64,000 nt of DNA from an uncultured Prochlorococcus sp. (GCA_902550485.1 CACCZQ010000001.1:104708-168707); one strand, 5' to 3'. Counted from the first letter of the stretch, positions 7,947-16,695 are shown. Made by a program: numbers and translations. The notes: generated from the letters alone by a model not told the origin.

Positions 7947-8375
7947 ATGGATTTAAAAATTACTAAAACATTAGTAATACCATCCAACGAAATTAAGTGG
8001 CGATTTTCCAGATCCTCCGGTCCTGGAGGACAAAATGTAAATAAAATTGAAAGTAGAGTAGAGATTATTTTTAATTTAGAAGATTCAAAAGTATTAAATG
8101 ATTATCAGAAAGAAATTCTTAAGAGAAACTTGAAAACCAAATTAGTGAATAATAGCTTACGTTTAGCGGTTCAAGAACACAGAAATCAATTATTAAATAG
8201 GCAGCTAGCTTTAATGAAATTTAGTTCAATCCTAAAAAATGCTTTAAATAAACCATTTAAATTAAGAAAATCTACACAACCCACTAAAGCATCACAAAAG
8301 AAAAGAGTTGAGGTTAAGAAAAAACGTGGCGAATTGAAAAAAAGTAGACAAAAAGAAAAAACGTATCAAATCTGA
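7947..8375 (+). CDS. arfB: Alternative ribosome-rescue factor B / peptidyl-tRNA hydrolase
   Basis: 142 residues. The release-factor-type catalytic loop RSSGPGGQNVNKIESRVEI carries the GGQ motif near residues 25-29. The protein lacks the codon-recognition domain of RF1/RF2 and ends in a basic tail (KKKRGELKKSRQKEKTYQI) of the kind that enters the empty mRNA channel. ArfB (YaeJ) hydrolyses peptidyl-tRNA on stalled ribosomes. Length is normal. Confidence 0.9.
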   Translation: MDLKITKTLVIPSNEIKWRFSRSSGPGGQNVNKIESRVEIIFNLEDSKVLNDYQKEILKRNLKTKLVNNSLRLAVQEHRNQLLNRQLALMKFSSILKNALNKPFKLRKSTQPTKASQKKRVEVKKKRGELKKSRQKEKTYQI

Positions 8376-8447
8376 ATAAACTAAATAAATATTTTCCTCT
8401 AAGATTGCAATTAAACATGTGATAAATTTAATTTAATTTTTGGTTTA

Positions 8448-8696
8448 TTGAATTCAACTAATGATTTCTGGTTAATAGACTCCAATTTTGTAGGGGTGAT
8501 GCATTTCTACAAAGATAAAGATCATTCTGATAAATCTATTGATTATATGTTTATTGAAGAAGGAATTATTATGGAAATATAAGGAGAAAATCCTCCATTG
8601 ATGAAAACTAGAAAAAAAATTTTTATAGAAGAAGCAAGATTATTGTGGCAAAAATTGTTAAATGAAGGTTGGCAAAAAACTAATAAAAAATGGTGA
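8448..8696 (+). pseudogene. DUF1651 family gene interrupted by one in-frame stop
   Basis: One continuous frame from a TTG at 8448 to TGA at 8694-8696 encodes the usual two parts of picocyanobacterial DUF1651 proteins. The N-terminal strand region is NDFWLIDSNFVGVMHFYKD and the C-terminal helix is ARLLWQKLLNEGWQKT. A single TAA at 8580-8582 splits it, with no frameshift, and an ATG at 8601 could restart the second half. I read this as a recently inactivated gene; a split product or sequencing error is possible. Confidence 0.6.
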
Positions 8697-8723
8697 GTAG
8701 ATTTTACAAAAACTTTTTTAATT

Positions 8724-8888
8724 TCAGAAAATAAATGAACCTTTAGGGTATAGACTGGAAATTTTTTCCTTTTGTAAATATTTCTTTTTTTTGATGTCTT
8801 TTTCATATCTTCTCAACATCATTAGATAGTTTGTAACTCCAAAAATTACTAAAAAGAAAATAAATCTTATTCCTGCCTCAAAGTTCAT
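8724..8888 (-). CDS. 54-residue single-span membrane protein
   Basis: From the ATG at 8888, MNFEAGIRFIFFLVIFGVTN gives one N-terminal membrane helix followed by a basic cytoplasmic tail (MLRRYEKDIKKKKYLQKEKI). A start at 8930 would add 14 polar residues before the helix and seems less likely. Function unknown. Confidence 0.5.
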   Translation of the reverse strand: MNFEAGIRFIFFLVIFGVTNYLMMLRRYEKDIKKKKYLQKEKISSLYPKGSFIF

Positions 8889-8950
8889 ATGAGAATTAAG
8901 CTTTATTTTAATCTGACAATTACTAATCAAAAATCAATCGGTATTTATAT

Positions 8951-9811
8951 CTAATTAAAACGTCTAAGGAAATTTTTTTTTGATTTTACTGCATAAAAAA
9001 TACATAACAAAAGTAATATTAAAATTGCACTAAAGCTTCCGATTGGGTTTGGAATATTTTGTGTAAAAGGACCTGCTAAAAAAGAAGGTGTATTTTCTTT
9101 GAATTCTATTAATCCGTTATTTATAAAAAACCAAATACCCACAAGTCCTCCATGTAGTCCTATGCAATTCCATAGAGAACCTTTATCTCTAATTTTGACT
9201 AATGATAGAAATATCCCAAGTAAAATAAATCCTAAACGTAATCCTATTATGTTCCAAAATATGTCATTTGATAAATTATGAACAAAGCTAAAAAATATAG
9301 CTTGTAAAGCTATTGATATTTTTGTACCATATTCAAATTTTAGTTCTTCTAGTAACCATCCTCTAAAAATTATTTCCTCTGCGAATCCAACACCTAATCC
9401 CAGTACAATAGAATTTAATAATATTATTGGCGAGAATTCACCTATCCAAGAAATATAATTTTTTTGCAATAGTGGTACCAGAATAAGAATTATTAAAACT
9501 AAGGAAAATAAGATACCTTTAGAAAAATTGACAAAGTTTTTTAAAAATTTGTCTTTAGTTATCCCAAGAAGTACCCAAGCACTTGATTTGTTTCGTTTGA
9601 TATAAAACCAATATGGGAGTAAAAAGATAAAAAGAAAGAAAGTAATAATAGTTCCAATTAAGGATAAATTATCTTCTTCAAAATTAAACAATAAAAGTGG
9701 CTGCGATAAAGCCCAGCCAATGCCGTAAAGAATTGGAATAAAAAATATAGTGGATAAAAATCTTGGTCTTAAAAGAAAAAAACTTTTAATTAATAGCATT
9801 AAATTTTTCAT
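8951..9811 (-). CDS. CPBP-family intramembrane metalloprotease
   Basis: 286 residues with about eight hydrophobic segments. The three CPBP (Abi) motifs are visible: EEIIFRGWLLEEL (EExxxR), FSFVHNLS (FxxxH) and GLHGGLVGIW (HxxxG/N type). These supply the Glu and His residues of a membrane-embedded metalloprotease. In bacteria the family covers CAAX-type proteases and bacteriocin self-immunity proteins; no bacteriocin gene adjoins, so the substrate is unknown. Confidence 0.85.
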   Translation of the reverse strand: MKNLMLLIKSFFLLRPRFLSTIFFIPILYGIGWALSQPLLLFNFEEDNLSLIGTIITFFLFIFLLPYWFYIKRNKSSAWVLLGITKDKFLKNFVNFSKGILFSLVLIILILVPLLQKNYISWIGEFSPIILLNSIVLGLGVGFAEEIIFRGWLLEELKFEYGTKISIALQAIFFSFVHNLSNDIFWNIIGLRLGFILLGIFLSLVKIRDKGSLWNCIGLHGGLVGIWFFINNGLIEFKENTPSFLAGPFTQNIPNPIGSFSAILILLLLCIFYAVKSKKNFLRRFN

Positions 9812-9847
9812 TTTAGTTTGAATATTAATTAACCCCAGCCTTCGCCT

Positions 9848-10027
9848 TTATATTATTCTAACTACTTGTTCAAAAAGTTTTAGCTTTTTCTTTTTACTAT
9901 AGTTTATGTTTTTTGAAAGATTAGATAAATCTTTATAAAATTGCCGAGTTATTTTATCTTCTTTATCACTAGGCCATAGTAAGTCTGCCTCCTCTTCATA
10001 TTCTTCTTTATATCTTTCTTTATTCAA
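9848..10027 (-). CDS. 59-residue charged protein, unknown
   Basis: From a TTG at 10027, the only start after an in-frame stop, the frame begins with NKERYKEEYEEEADLLWPSD and ends FEQVVRII. It is highly charged, helical and soluble. It precedes the CPBP gene on the same strand by 36 bases. Function unknown; composition and intact frame support it as real. Confidence 0.5.
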   Translation of the reverse strand: MNKERYKEEYEEEADLLWPSDKEDKITRQFYKDLSNLSKNINYSKKKKLKLFEQVVRII

Positions 10028-10115
10028 ATTTTTTTATATCGTAATAATTTAAATTTTACTTATTGCAAATGCTTAAAAGTGATGTTTATTAAATTTGTTT
10101 ATTTATTTAAAATTT

Positions 10116-10205
10116 ATGCTGATTAATCTTTCAACTTTAATTTTTACATTATTATCTCCATTGCTTATTTTTGCAGTAATAGTATCGGTTTACTTTTTTC
10201 ATTAG
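10116..10205 (+). CDS. 29-residue hydrophobic miniprotein
   Basis: MLINLSTLIFTLLSPLLIFA then VIVSVYFFH: nearly the whole peptide is one membrane helix. Length and shape match small photosystem or cytochrome b6f subunits, but I cannot match it to psb, psa or pet proteins I remember. It could be an unassigned subunit or a chance frame. Confidence 0.4.
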   Translation: MLINLSTLIFTLLSPLLIFAVIVSVYFFH

Positions 10206-10234
10206 GAAGTATTTAACAAATGCAATTAATTATT

Positions 10235-10330
10235 TTAGGGGTGTATTATGCCTACTTTTTCTAATGCAAATGATAAAACTGCAATTACGGCCATTACTGT
10301 TAAGATCTTGTTCTTTTTGATGAAATCCAT
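10235..10330 (-). CDS. 31-residue single-span miniprotein
   Basis: The peptide begins MDFIKKNKILTVMAVIAVLS and ends FALEKVGIIHP. A basic N-terminus, one membrane helix and a short polar tail give a positive-inside topology typical of genuine miniproteins. It lies alone between the 10116 and 10405 genes. Function unknown. Confidence 0.5.
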   Translation of the reverse strand: MDFIKKNKILTVMAVIAVLSFALEKVGIIHP

Positions 10331-10404
10331 AATGCATATTAATAATCTATTTATTAAATTCTTATATAAAATAATAAATAATTAAAATTATTATAACAAT
10401 TAGA

Positions 10405-10566
10405 ATGGAACCCATATATGTAGGAGATTTACTTCCATCAATAGCTTCTTATAAAAAGATAATTGAAAAATATCATAAAGGTATAAAAGAATGGGAATTT
10501 TATGAAGAACCTATAGGCGGAGATTTTAATTACCCTGATTGGCAAATATGCTTACTACAAAAATAA
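10405..10566 (+). CDS. 53-residue hypothetical protein, coupled to the next gene
   Basis: The frame begins MEPIYVGDLLPSIASYKKII and includes EEPIGGDFNYPDWQICLLQK before its stop. Aromatic and Asp/Gly-rich, soluble. Its end overlaps the start of the following frame by 19 bases, implying translational coupling. Not recognised. Confidence 0.5.
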   Translation: MEPIYVGDLLPSIASYKKIIEKYHKGIKEWEFYEEPIGGDFNYPDWQICLLQK

Positions 10567-10730
10567 CTTTTGACTTGGCAGATTGGATTAGAGAGTGGCG
10601 TAAGTGCCGGGATAAGAATCCTTCTATTGATGAGTGTGTAAAATTTGTTCAGTGGAAATTGGAAGATTATAAACTTTCTGATAGTGATAAAATAATAATT
10701 GAATCTATTTTGCTCTATGAATCTGAATAA
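10548..10730 (+). CDS. 60-residue hypothetical protein
   Basis: From the ATG at 10548 (a TTG at 10539 adds three residues) the protein reads MLTTKITFDLADWIREWRKC and is acidic and helical, with SIDECVKFVQWKLEDYKLSD in the middle. It overlaps the preceding small gene and is probably translated from the same message. Family not recognised. Confidence 0.55.
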   Translation: MLTTKITFDLADWIREWRKCRDKNPSIDECVKFVQWKLEDYKLSDSDKIIIESILLYESE

Positions 10731-10863
10731 CTAAGAGATTATAGACTTTATTATTTATATTTATCTATAAAAAACAAAGGGTCATTAAAATCCTCTTACA
10801 AATTAAGAAAAAAGTAAATCAGCATATTTACGGATTTACTGAAAATATAAATAGAAGTAATCT

Positions 10864-11167
10864 ATAAATGTTGAGTTCGGAGGCAATCTAAATGATTGAT
10901 AGTCCGCCTGAAATTTAGCAAATTCCAAAATATAGGAAGCGTATTCCTGAGAATGGGATTATTCGACAATTAAAGTTCAATCAATTAGTCTGATAAGACT
11001 TCGCGTTATAATTACTAGCGACAATAGGGACTGAAATTATCGAGAGAAATCCCCGAATTCACGTATTCTAGGTTTATGAGTAAATAGACTTTAAAATATG
11101 TAATTTTATATCCTGTTAGAAGGAAATCAAATATCAAAAAGGGCTGTACCACCAGTCCTTTTTTTTT
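10864..11167 (+). ncRNA. Candidate structured non-coding RNA
   Basis: No credible gene spans this interval, but GC is raised (about 37% over 10871-11060 by hand count, in an AT-rich setting). Hairpins follow each other: CAATC/GATTG at 10884-10898, GGAA/TTCC at 10935-10947, AGTCT/AGACT at 10987-11000, TCGC/GCGA at 11001-11021 and GGGA/TCCC at 11027-11053. A strong terminator in plus orientation closes it at 11139-11167. It does not show the marks I know for RNase P RNA, SRP RNA or tmRNA. Ends are approximate; a long leader of pip is the alternative. Confidence 0.5.
11139..11167 (+). terminator. Rho-independent terminator
   Basis: AAGGGCTG pairs with CAGTCCTT around a 6-base loop (one G-T pair), followed by nine T. 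It points rightward and ends the candidate RNA 71 bases before the pip start codon. Confidence 0.8.
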
Positions 11168-11238
11168 AATAAAGTACTTCTAAACTAGACTTCTTTTTGG
11201 ATAATATGGATTTATTAAGTGTTTAAAAATATTTCACA

Positions 11239-12189
11239 ATGAAAGATCAAGTCTTGTTTCCTAAAATTGAAGTTCGTGAAAAGGGTTTTTTGCAAGTAAG
11301 TGATATTCATACGATTTATTGGGAAAGATCTGGCAATCCAAATGGTAAAAAAATACTAGTTATTCATGGAGGCCCAGGAGGAGGAAGTCAACCAAGATAT
11401 AGAAGATACTTTGATCCAGATAAATTTGATATTATACAATTTGATCAAAGGGGTTGCGGTTCTTCAACTCCTTTCTCCGAATTAAAAGAAAATACGACTA
11501 ATCATTTAGTTGATGATATTGAGAAATTAAGGCTTCTATTAAAAATAGATAGTTGGCATTTGTTTGGTGGATCTTGGGGCTCAACACTTTCACTTATATA
11601 TTCAATTAAAAATCCCTCAAGAGTTAAGAGCTTAACTTTGAGAGGAATATTTTTATGTAGAAAGTTTGAATTATTATGGTTCTATCAATATGGTGCAAGT
11701 GAGATATTCCCTGATGAATTTGAAGAATATATTTCTGTAATACCAAAAGAAGAAAGAAATGATTTAATAAGTTCTTTTTATAAATATCTAACATCTTCAG
11801 ATGCAAATCTTAGATCAAAAGCAGCAGCAGCTTGGACAAAATGGGAACTCTCAACAAGTCATTTAATAAATAAAAAATTTGATTTTGATAAGTCTCAAGT
11901 TAATTCTTTTTCAGATGCCTTTGCAAGGATCGAATGTCATTATTTTATTAATAATATTTTCTTAGAAAATGATTTTATTTTGAAAAATATAAGAGCAATA
12001 GAATCGATTCCAACAAAAATAATTCAAGGGAGGTATGACGTTGTATGTCCTGTTAGGAGTGCTTGGGATCTAAATAAGAAATTAAAGAATTCTGAATTAA
12101 TTATTGTTAATGATGCTGGTCATTCAATGAGTGAAAAAGGTATTACTATCGAATTAATAAAAGCTGTAAAAGGAATTCAAAATCTCTAA
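11239..12189 (+). CDS. pip: Proline iminopeptidase
   Basis: 316 residues, the usual size of S33 proline iminopeptidases. The alpha/beta-hydrolase fold shows the oxyanion segment HGGPGGGSQPRYRRYFDP, the DQRGCGSS strand turn, and the nucleophile elbow GGSWGS (Ser near residue 114). The acid is in GRYDVVCP (near 263) and the His in DAGHSMSE (near 291). The enzyme removes N-terminal proline from peptides in the cytoplasm. It follows the candidate RNA and its terminator, so it should have its own promoter. Confidence 0.93.
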   Translation: MKDQVLFPKIEVREKGFLQVSDIHTIYWERSGNPNGKKILVIHGGPGGGSQPRYRRYFDPDKFDIIQFDQRGCGSSTPFSELKENTTNHLVDDIEKLRLLLKIDSWHLFGGSWGSTLSLIYSIKNPSRVKSLTLRGIFLCRKFELLWFYQYGASEIFPDEFEEYISVIPKEERNDLISSFYKYLTSSDANLRSKAAAAWTKWELSTSHLINKKFDFDKSQVNSFSDAFARIECHYFINNIFLENDFILKNIRAIESIPTKIIQGRYDVVCPVRSAWDLNKKLKNSELIIVNDAGHSMSEKGITIELIKAVKGIQNL

Positions 12190-12212
12190 AAGAGATAATA
12201 TTCGTTTAAAAA

Positions 12213-12386
12213 TTAAAGGCCATTATCTTCAATATTTTGTGCAATACTCCTAAGAAGTTCGACGATATCAGAATCTTCGCATTGAGTATCTTCTTTTAGC
12301 AAAATGCACTCGTCTCTAATACTTACATTAGTACTCCACCATATACCTGAACTATTGGTATCGTCCCATTCAAATCTTTCAGACAT
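12213..12386 (-). CDS. 57-residue acidic protein, unknown
   Basis: The frame begins MSERFEWDDTNSSGIWWSTN and ends with a helical acidic segment (DSDIVELLRSIAQNIEDNGL). It contains two Cys (DECILLKEDTQCED). Soluble, not recognised. It converges on pip with 23 bases between the stops. Confidence 0.55.
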   Translation of the reverse strand: MSERFEWDDTNSSGIWWSTNVSIRDECILLKEDTQCEDSDIVELLRSIAQNIEDNGL

Positions 12387-12513
12387 AATTAATAAATTCT
12401 AATTAATACATTAAAGCTTGCATTACCTCATCGTGGATTTATATATTCAATTTCAAAATATAAAAAACTTACCTATTCACTAAAAAGAATCTGGAAATTT
12501 CTGACAATAAAAC

Positions 12514-14010
12514 TTAGAAATCTAATTTTAGTTCGTATTGTATTTCCTTTTCTTTAGAAACAATTTTTTTATTACTTATATTTTTTCTAAGCCTTTTTCT
12601 AGAACCATGTTTTAAATAAATTTCTTTTGAGATATCCCAATATCCATCCTTTTTAGTGATTTCCTGAATTTTCTTCTTTGCAGTTTTAGTGCTATTAGGG
12701 ATGTCAATTATTGGTCTTATGTAATTAATTTGTTCATATTCTTCTTTATTAAATCTAGATAATAGCCATGGTTCATGAATGAAATTAAGTGATATATCCT
12801 TTAATTCTGGTATCCATTTTTTTATAAATTTTCCTTGAGGATCATGATCTTTTCCCTGCTTAATAGGATTATAAATTCTATTGGTATTGATAGATGTAGT
12901 TCCAGATTGCATTTGGCATTGGTTCCAATGTATTCCAGGCTCATAATCTACAAATTTATTTGCTAATTCTGAACCTGAATCTTGCCATGGTAGCCATAAA
13001 TTATAGCTAGCAAAAGACATTAACATAGCTCTCATCCTGAAGTTAATCCATCCATTGAAATTTAATGAGCGCATACATGCATCTATAAAAGGAAAGCCTG
13101 TATTACCTGAACTCCATGAATAAAGTAATTCATTATTTTTTTCTCTAATGTTTTTAAAAAAAGGATGGAATTCCCTAAACTCTAGTTCTGGTTCACTTTC
13201 AAGTTTCTGAATAAAATGACAATGCCAAGTTAATCTACTTTTTAACATCCTAGAATTATTGTTTTTTGATATATTTGCTTTATTAAAAATTTCTTTTAAT
13301 GAAATGCATCCCCAACAAATATATGGGGATAGTCTTGAACAACTATCAAATGATTTTTCTGGGCTAGAAATATCTTTTGAATAAGAATCTAATTTTTTAC
13401 TAAAGAAGTATTGCATTCTCTCTAAACCTCTCTTTCTTCCACCTTGCACTCTTCCTGGACAAGTTTCTTTTTTAAAGGGAAAAATTCCGTCTGAGGGTAT
13501 TTCTCCAACATCAAAGTTAATAGAATTAATTCTTAATGGAGCTTTAAGTAAGTTTTTTTCAGAATTTTCTTGCCACTTTGTAGACCAATTATTCCTATCT
13601 AAATTTCCTCTAAAAACTGAAAATTGTAGAAATTCCTTCCAAATAATATTTTTGCTTAAAGCCCATTCTCTTACTTTTTGATCTCTTTTATAAGTAAGCC
13701 AATCTCCGGTTTCTTGATGGCTATATATACCTTTGATTTTAAATTTTGAACTAATTTCATCAAAAATATTGATAACATTGCCAGTCCTAATAATTAATGG
13801 TTGTCCAATCTCAGCAAGTGCATTTCTTAAGTCTATTAAACTTTCTTTGCAAAATTGCCATTGTCTATCTGAATGCGTCTTTTGGCGCCAAATATCTAAC
13901 TCAATAATATAAATAGGTAAAATATCATTATCTTTAATAGCCTCACAGAGAGCTTCGTTATCAAAAATTCTTAAATCTTTCTTAAACCATAAAACATTTA
14001 TTTCTTTCAT
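12514..14010 (-). CDS. Cryptochrome/DNA photolyase family flavoprotein
   Basis: 498 residues. The N-terminal photolyase domain starts with VLWFKKDLRIFDNEALCEAI and binds the antenna cofactor. The C-terminal FAD domain (about residues 200-430) has SRLSPYICWGCISLKE, SRLTWHCHF, GNTGFPFIDACMRSL, GWINFRMRAMLMSF and the HWNQCQMQSGTTSINTNRIY segment near the flavin. Members either repair UV pyrimidine dimers or sense blue light; I cannot separate these by eye. It is convergent with the 12213 gene's side and divergent from tenA. Confidence 0.85.
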   Translation of the reverse strand: MKEINVLWFKKDLRIFDNEALCEAIKDNDILPIYIIELDIWRQKTHSDRQWQFCKESLIDLRNALAEIGQPLIIRTGNVINIFDEISSKFKIKGIYSHQETGDWLTYKRDQKVREWALSKNIIWKEFLQFSVFRGNLDRNNWSTKWQENSEKNLLKAPLRINSINFDVGEIPSDGIFPFKKETCPGRVQGGRKRGLERMQYFFSKKLDSYSKDISSPEKSFDSCSRLSPYICWGCISLKEIFNKANISKNNNSRMLKSRLTWHCHFIQKLESEPELEFREFHPFFKNIREKNNELLYSWSSGNTGFPFIDACMRSLNFNGWINFRMRAMLMSFASYNLWLPWQDSGSELANKFVDYEPGIHWNQCQMQSGTTSINTNRIYNPIKQGKDHDPQGKFIKKWIPELKDISLNFIHEPWLLSRFNKEEYEQINYIRPIIDIPNSTKTAKKKIQEITKKDGYWDISKEIYLKHGSRKRLRKNISNKKIVSKEKEIQYELKLDF

Positions 14011-14096
14011 AATTTTTTCTTTTAATCCTAGAAAAATAAGATTAAGTTTGTAGGTAATAAATATAAAAAATTTTAGAATAACTAAAAATCAAAAAA

Positions 14097-14720
14097 ATGA
14101 AAATAACAAAAAAACTTTGGGAGGATAATTATGAGATTGCTTTACTAAGTTTAAATACAAAATTTGTTCAAGGTTTAAAGAATGGAAGTCTCCCTAAAAA
14201 TATATTTCAAGAATATTTAGCTCAAGATTATTTCTTTTTAGAGACTTTTGCTAGGGCTTATGGTCTTGCTGTTTCCAAATCAAAAGATAAGTACTCAATA
14301 AGTAAGTTAAGTGAACTCTTAATGGGCGTTTCAGCGGAGTTAATACTTCATGAAACGTATGCAAAAGAATGGGATATTGATTTGTCTAATAACTATATAA
14401 AAAAAGCCACTAAAAATTATACAGATTTTCTTGATGATACTTCCAAAAGACTTAGCTCCGTTGAAATAATGTTTGCAATGACTCCATGTATGCGACTTTA
14501 TTCTTGGATAGGAAAAAGTTTGTATAAGGAGGATTTTGACAATAAATATAAAGAATGGATAATTACTTATTCTGATGAGAGCTTTGAAAAGCTAGCAGAA
14601 TCACTTGAAAATCTTATTGAGACTAATAAAGAAAAATATGATATTAATCATGCCAGATATTTATACAGGAGAGCTATGGAATTGGAGTTAGATTTTTTTA
14701 ATGCATATTCAGATTTCTGA
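14097..14720 (+). CDS. tenA: TenA family aminopyrimidine aminohydrolase (thiaminase II)
   Basis: 207 residues, all-helical TenA/PqqC-like. YLAQDYFFLETFARAYGLA, the SAELILHETYAKEW segment and MTPCMRLYSWIGKSL are recognisable; the Cys in TPCMRLY matches the catalytic Cys of TenA. TenA salvages 4-amino-5-hydroxymethyl-2-methylpyrimidine (HMP) from degraded thiamin. thiD follows 49 bases downstream and would phosphorylate HMP, so the pair forms a pyrimidine-salvage unit. Confidence 0.85.
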   Translation: MKITKKLWEDNYEIALLSLNTKFVQGLKNGSLPKNIFQEYLAQDYFFLETFARAYGLAVSKSKDKYSISKLSELLMGVSAELILHETYAKEWDIDLSNNYIKKATKNYTDFLDDTSKRLSSVEIMFAMTPCMRLYSWIGKSLYKEDFDNKYKEWIITYSDESFEKLAESLENLIETNKEKYDINHARYLYRRAMELELDFFNAYSDF

Positions 14721-14769
14721 TTTAAATTAAAATTTATTTATAGTACTTTCAAAAACGAGTTAATAAATT

Positions 14770-15549
14770 ATGTATTCAAAAATTGCACTTTCAATAGGTG
14801 GTAGTGACTCTGGAGGTGGAGCAGGCATACAGGCTGACTTGAGAACTTTCATGGCTCTTAAAGTACATGGATGTTCTGTTATTACATGTATTACGGCACA
14901 AAATAGTATAGAGGTTACATGCGTTCAACCAGTAGAGAAGAATACTTTATTAAATCAGTTAGATACTTTATTTGCTGATTTTGGTATTGATGCTTTGAAA
15001 ACTGGAATGTTATTAAATGAAAGGATAATTAATGATACTGCTTCAAAATTAAATAAATACAAAATAACCAAAATTATTGACCCAGTAATGGTTACAAGAA
15101 CTGGTTCTAAATTATTGGAAGATTCTGCTATTGATGCTTATAAAAAACTCTTATTACCAATTTCTGATTTGGTAACTCCAAATATTTATGAAGCAAATCT
15201 ACTTTCTGGTTTAGAAATAAGGAGTAAAGAAGATATCGAAAATTCAGCAAGAAAAATTATTGGTCTTGGAGCTAAAGCGGTACTTATAAAAGGTGGCGGT
15301 TTAAAAGATATGAAAGGGAAGGATTTTTTCCTTGACTTAAATGGTAGAAAAGAGTGGCTATTTAATAATTTTATAAATACAAAAAATACCCACGGAAGCG
15401 GCTGTACTTTGAGTGCTGCTATTTGTGGTTACAAGGCTTTAGGTTTTGATCTATTTGATTCCATACAAAAAGCGAAATTATTTGTTGAGAAATCTTTAGA
15501 AAATTCTTATAAAATAGGCTCTGGCCCTGGGCCCTTAGGCCATCATTAA
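14770..15549 (+). CDS. thiD: Hydroxymethylpyrimidine (phosphate) kinase
   Basis: 259 residues of a ribokinase-fold kinase. N-terminal ALSIGGSDSGGGAGIQADLR binds the pyrimidine, KTGMLLNE and DPVMVTRTGSKLL follow, and NTHGSGCTLSAAICG near the C-terminus is the ATP/anion-hole motif with its catalytic residue region. ThiD phosphorylates HMP and HMP-P to HMP-PP for thiamin synthesis. It follows tenA on the same strand. Confidence 0.93.
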   Translation: MYSKIALSIGGSDSGGGAGIQADLRTFMALKVHGCSVITCITAQNSIEVTCVQPVEKNTLLNQLDTLFADFGIDALKTGMLLNERIINDTASKLNKYKITKIIDPVMVTRTGSKLLEDSAIDAYKKLLLPISDLVTPNIYEANLLSGLEIRSKEDIENSARKIIGLGAKAVLIKGGGLKDMKGKDFFLDLNGRKEWLFNNFINTKNTHGSGCTLSAAICGYKALGFDLFDSIQKAKLFVEKSLENSYKIGSGPGPLGHH

Positions 15550-15567
15550 TTATTTATAGATGTGGAG

Positions 15568-15753
15568 TTAGAACCACCATTTTCTGTAGGGCTTTTTTAA
15601 AAATAAGATTTCTTCAGTCTCCCATCCTCCCTCCAACCACTCAAGATGCTCAAGCAATAAAGACTCACTTTCCCTTTTGCTTAATTGCCCAATTCTATTA
15701 GCAATACCATCGAACCTTACTTTCATCAATTCCTCAATCTTGATGTTATTCAT
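15568..15753 (-). CDS. 61-residue hypothetical protein
   Basis: Soluble helical protein MNNIKIEELMKVRFDGIANR with a Trp-rich end (HLEWLEGGWETEEILFLKKP). It converges on thiD with an 18-base gap. Not recognised, though the composition is that of a real gene. Confidence 0.6.
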   Translation of the reverse strand: MNNIKIEELMKVRFDGIANRIGQLSKRESESLLLEHLEWLEGGWETEEILFLKKPYRKWWF

Positions 15754-15935
15754 AGGTTAAATAATAAATTTTTTCTACTCTTACTTGTATACATTTTCTT
15801 GTCAACGATTTAATTTTATTTGTTTACTAGCAGTTCTTAAATATGTATTAAATACAACTTTTTAAAATAGATAGTAATTAAGACTTATTCACATAGATTT
15901 AATTAAAGACTAATTTATATAAAAATACTTCAACT

Positions 15936-16079
15936 ATGAATAAAGAAGAAACATCAAATCAAAAAACTATTTTAAATGTAGGCTATTGTGAAACCACCTC
16001 TGAATGGCTCAATAGAATCATTACTGAACTGGCAGATGAAAATAAAAATTTTGTAGATTTGTCAGTTATTTGTGCTTAA
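15936..16079 (+). CDS. 47-residue hypothetical protein
   Basis: Begins MNKEETSNQKTILNVGYCET and ends LADENKNFVDLSVICA, with the middle (TSEWLNRIITELADE) helical. Two Cys. No recognised motif. It stands alone between the 15753 and 16158 genes; about 180 bases upstream hold nothing I can identify. Confidence 0.45.
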   Translation: MNKEETSNQKTILNVGYCETTSEWLNRIITELADENKNFVDLSVICA

Positions 16080-16157
16080 TTTTTTAGAAAATATAGTTTA
16101 TTTTGATTTTTTAGTTTGCTTTTAAGTATAAGAGAAATTTAAAAGATATTTTGTGAT

Positions 16158-16604
16158 GTGAATCCTAATAAAAAAAACATAGAAATAATTAAACAATTTA
16201 ATTTATCTCCTCATCCTGAGGGGGGATGGTTTAGAGAGATAATAAGGAGTGAGAATTCTCTAATAAGGGAAGATGGCCAAAGTAGAAACTTTATTACGGG
16301 AATTTATTATCTTTTGGAAAGAGATGAAAAAAGTGCTTGGCACAGAGTAAAAAATGCAGATGAAATTTGGATTTATTTAAGGGGTGATCCTCTGAATTTA
16401 TGGTGCTTAGATAATGATAATAAGTTAATAAGAAATTTAATTTTAGATTCCAATAATCCAGTAGAAATGATCCCATCTGGATATTGGCAAGCTGCAAAAA
16501 GTACAGGCGAATTTACTTTAGTGAGTTGTTGTGTTGGCCCGGGCTTTGATTTTAAGGATTTTGAATTACTCAGAAATACAAATCATACTTCTAGATTGGA
16601 TTAA
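16158..16604 (+). CDS. DUF985 / cupin_5 family protein
   Basis: 148 residues from a GTG start. The cupin motif is clear: LSPHPEGGWFREIIRS, TGIYYLLERDEKSAWHRVKNADEIWIYLRGDPLNL and MIPSGYWQAAKSTGEFTLVS, CCVGPGFDFKDFELL. These match the cupin_5 (DUF985) family, small beta-barrel proteins with unestablished substrate. Length is typical. Probably monocistronic. Confidence 0.85.
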   Translation: MNPNKKNIEIIKQFNLSPHPEGGWFREIIRSENSLIREDGQSRNFITGIYYLLERDEKSAWHRVKNADEIWIYLRGDPLNLWCLDNDNKLIRNLILDSNNPVEMIPSGYWQAAKSTGEFTLVSCCVGPGFDFKDFELLRNTNHTSRLD

Positions 16605-16695
16605 GCAATTAATGATCTTATTTGAGACATTTTTTTGTTTATATTTTTGAAATTATCCTCTAGATTTATAAGGCTACTCAATCAATCTATATTTA

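Noticed and set aside
8543..8806. Minus-strand frame of 87 codons
   Set aside because: It overlaps the DUF1651 remnant and the 8724 gene, and its sequence is not protein-like.
10247..10384. Plus-strand frame beginning MPTFSNANDKTAITAITVKI
   Set aside because: Antisense to the better-formed 31-residue miniprotein at 10235-10330; extension beyond it is low-complexity.
10987..11050. CTGATAAG followed by GAAA, hammerhead-like
   Set aside because: The conserved CUGANGA core is broken and paired stems do not flank it correctly.
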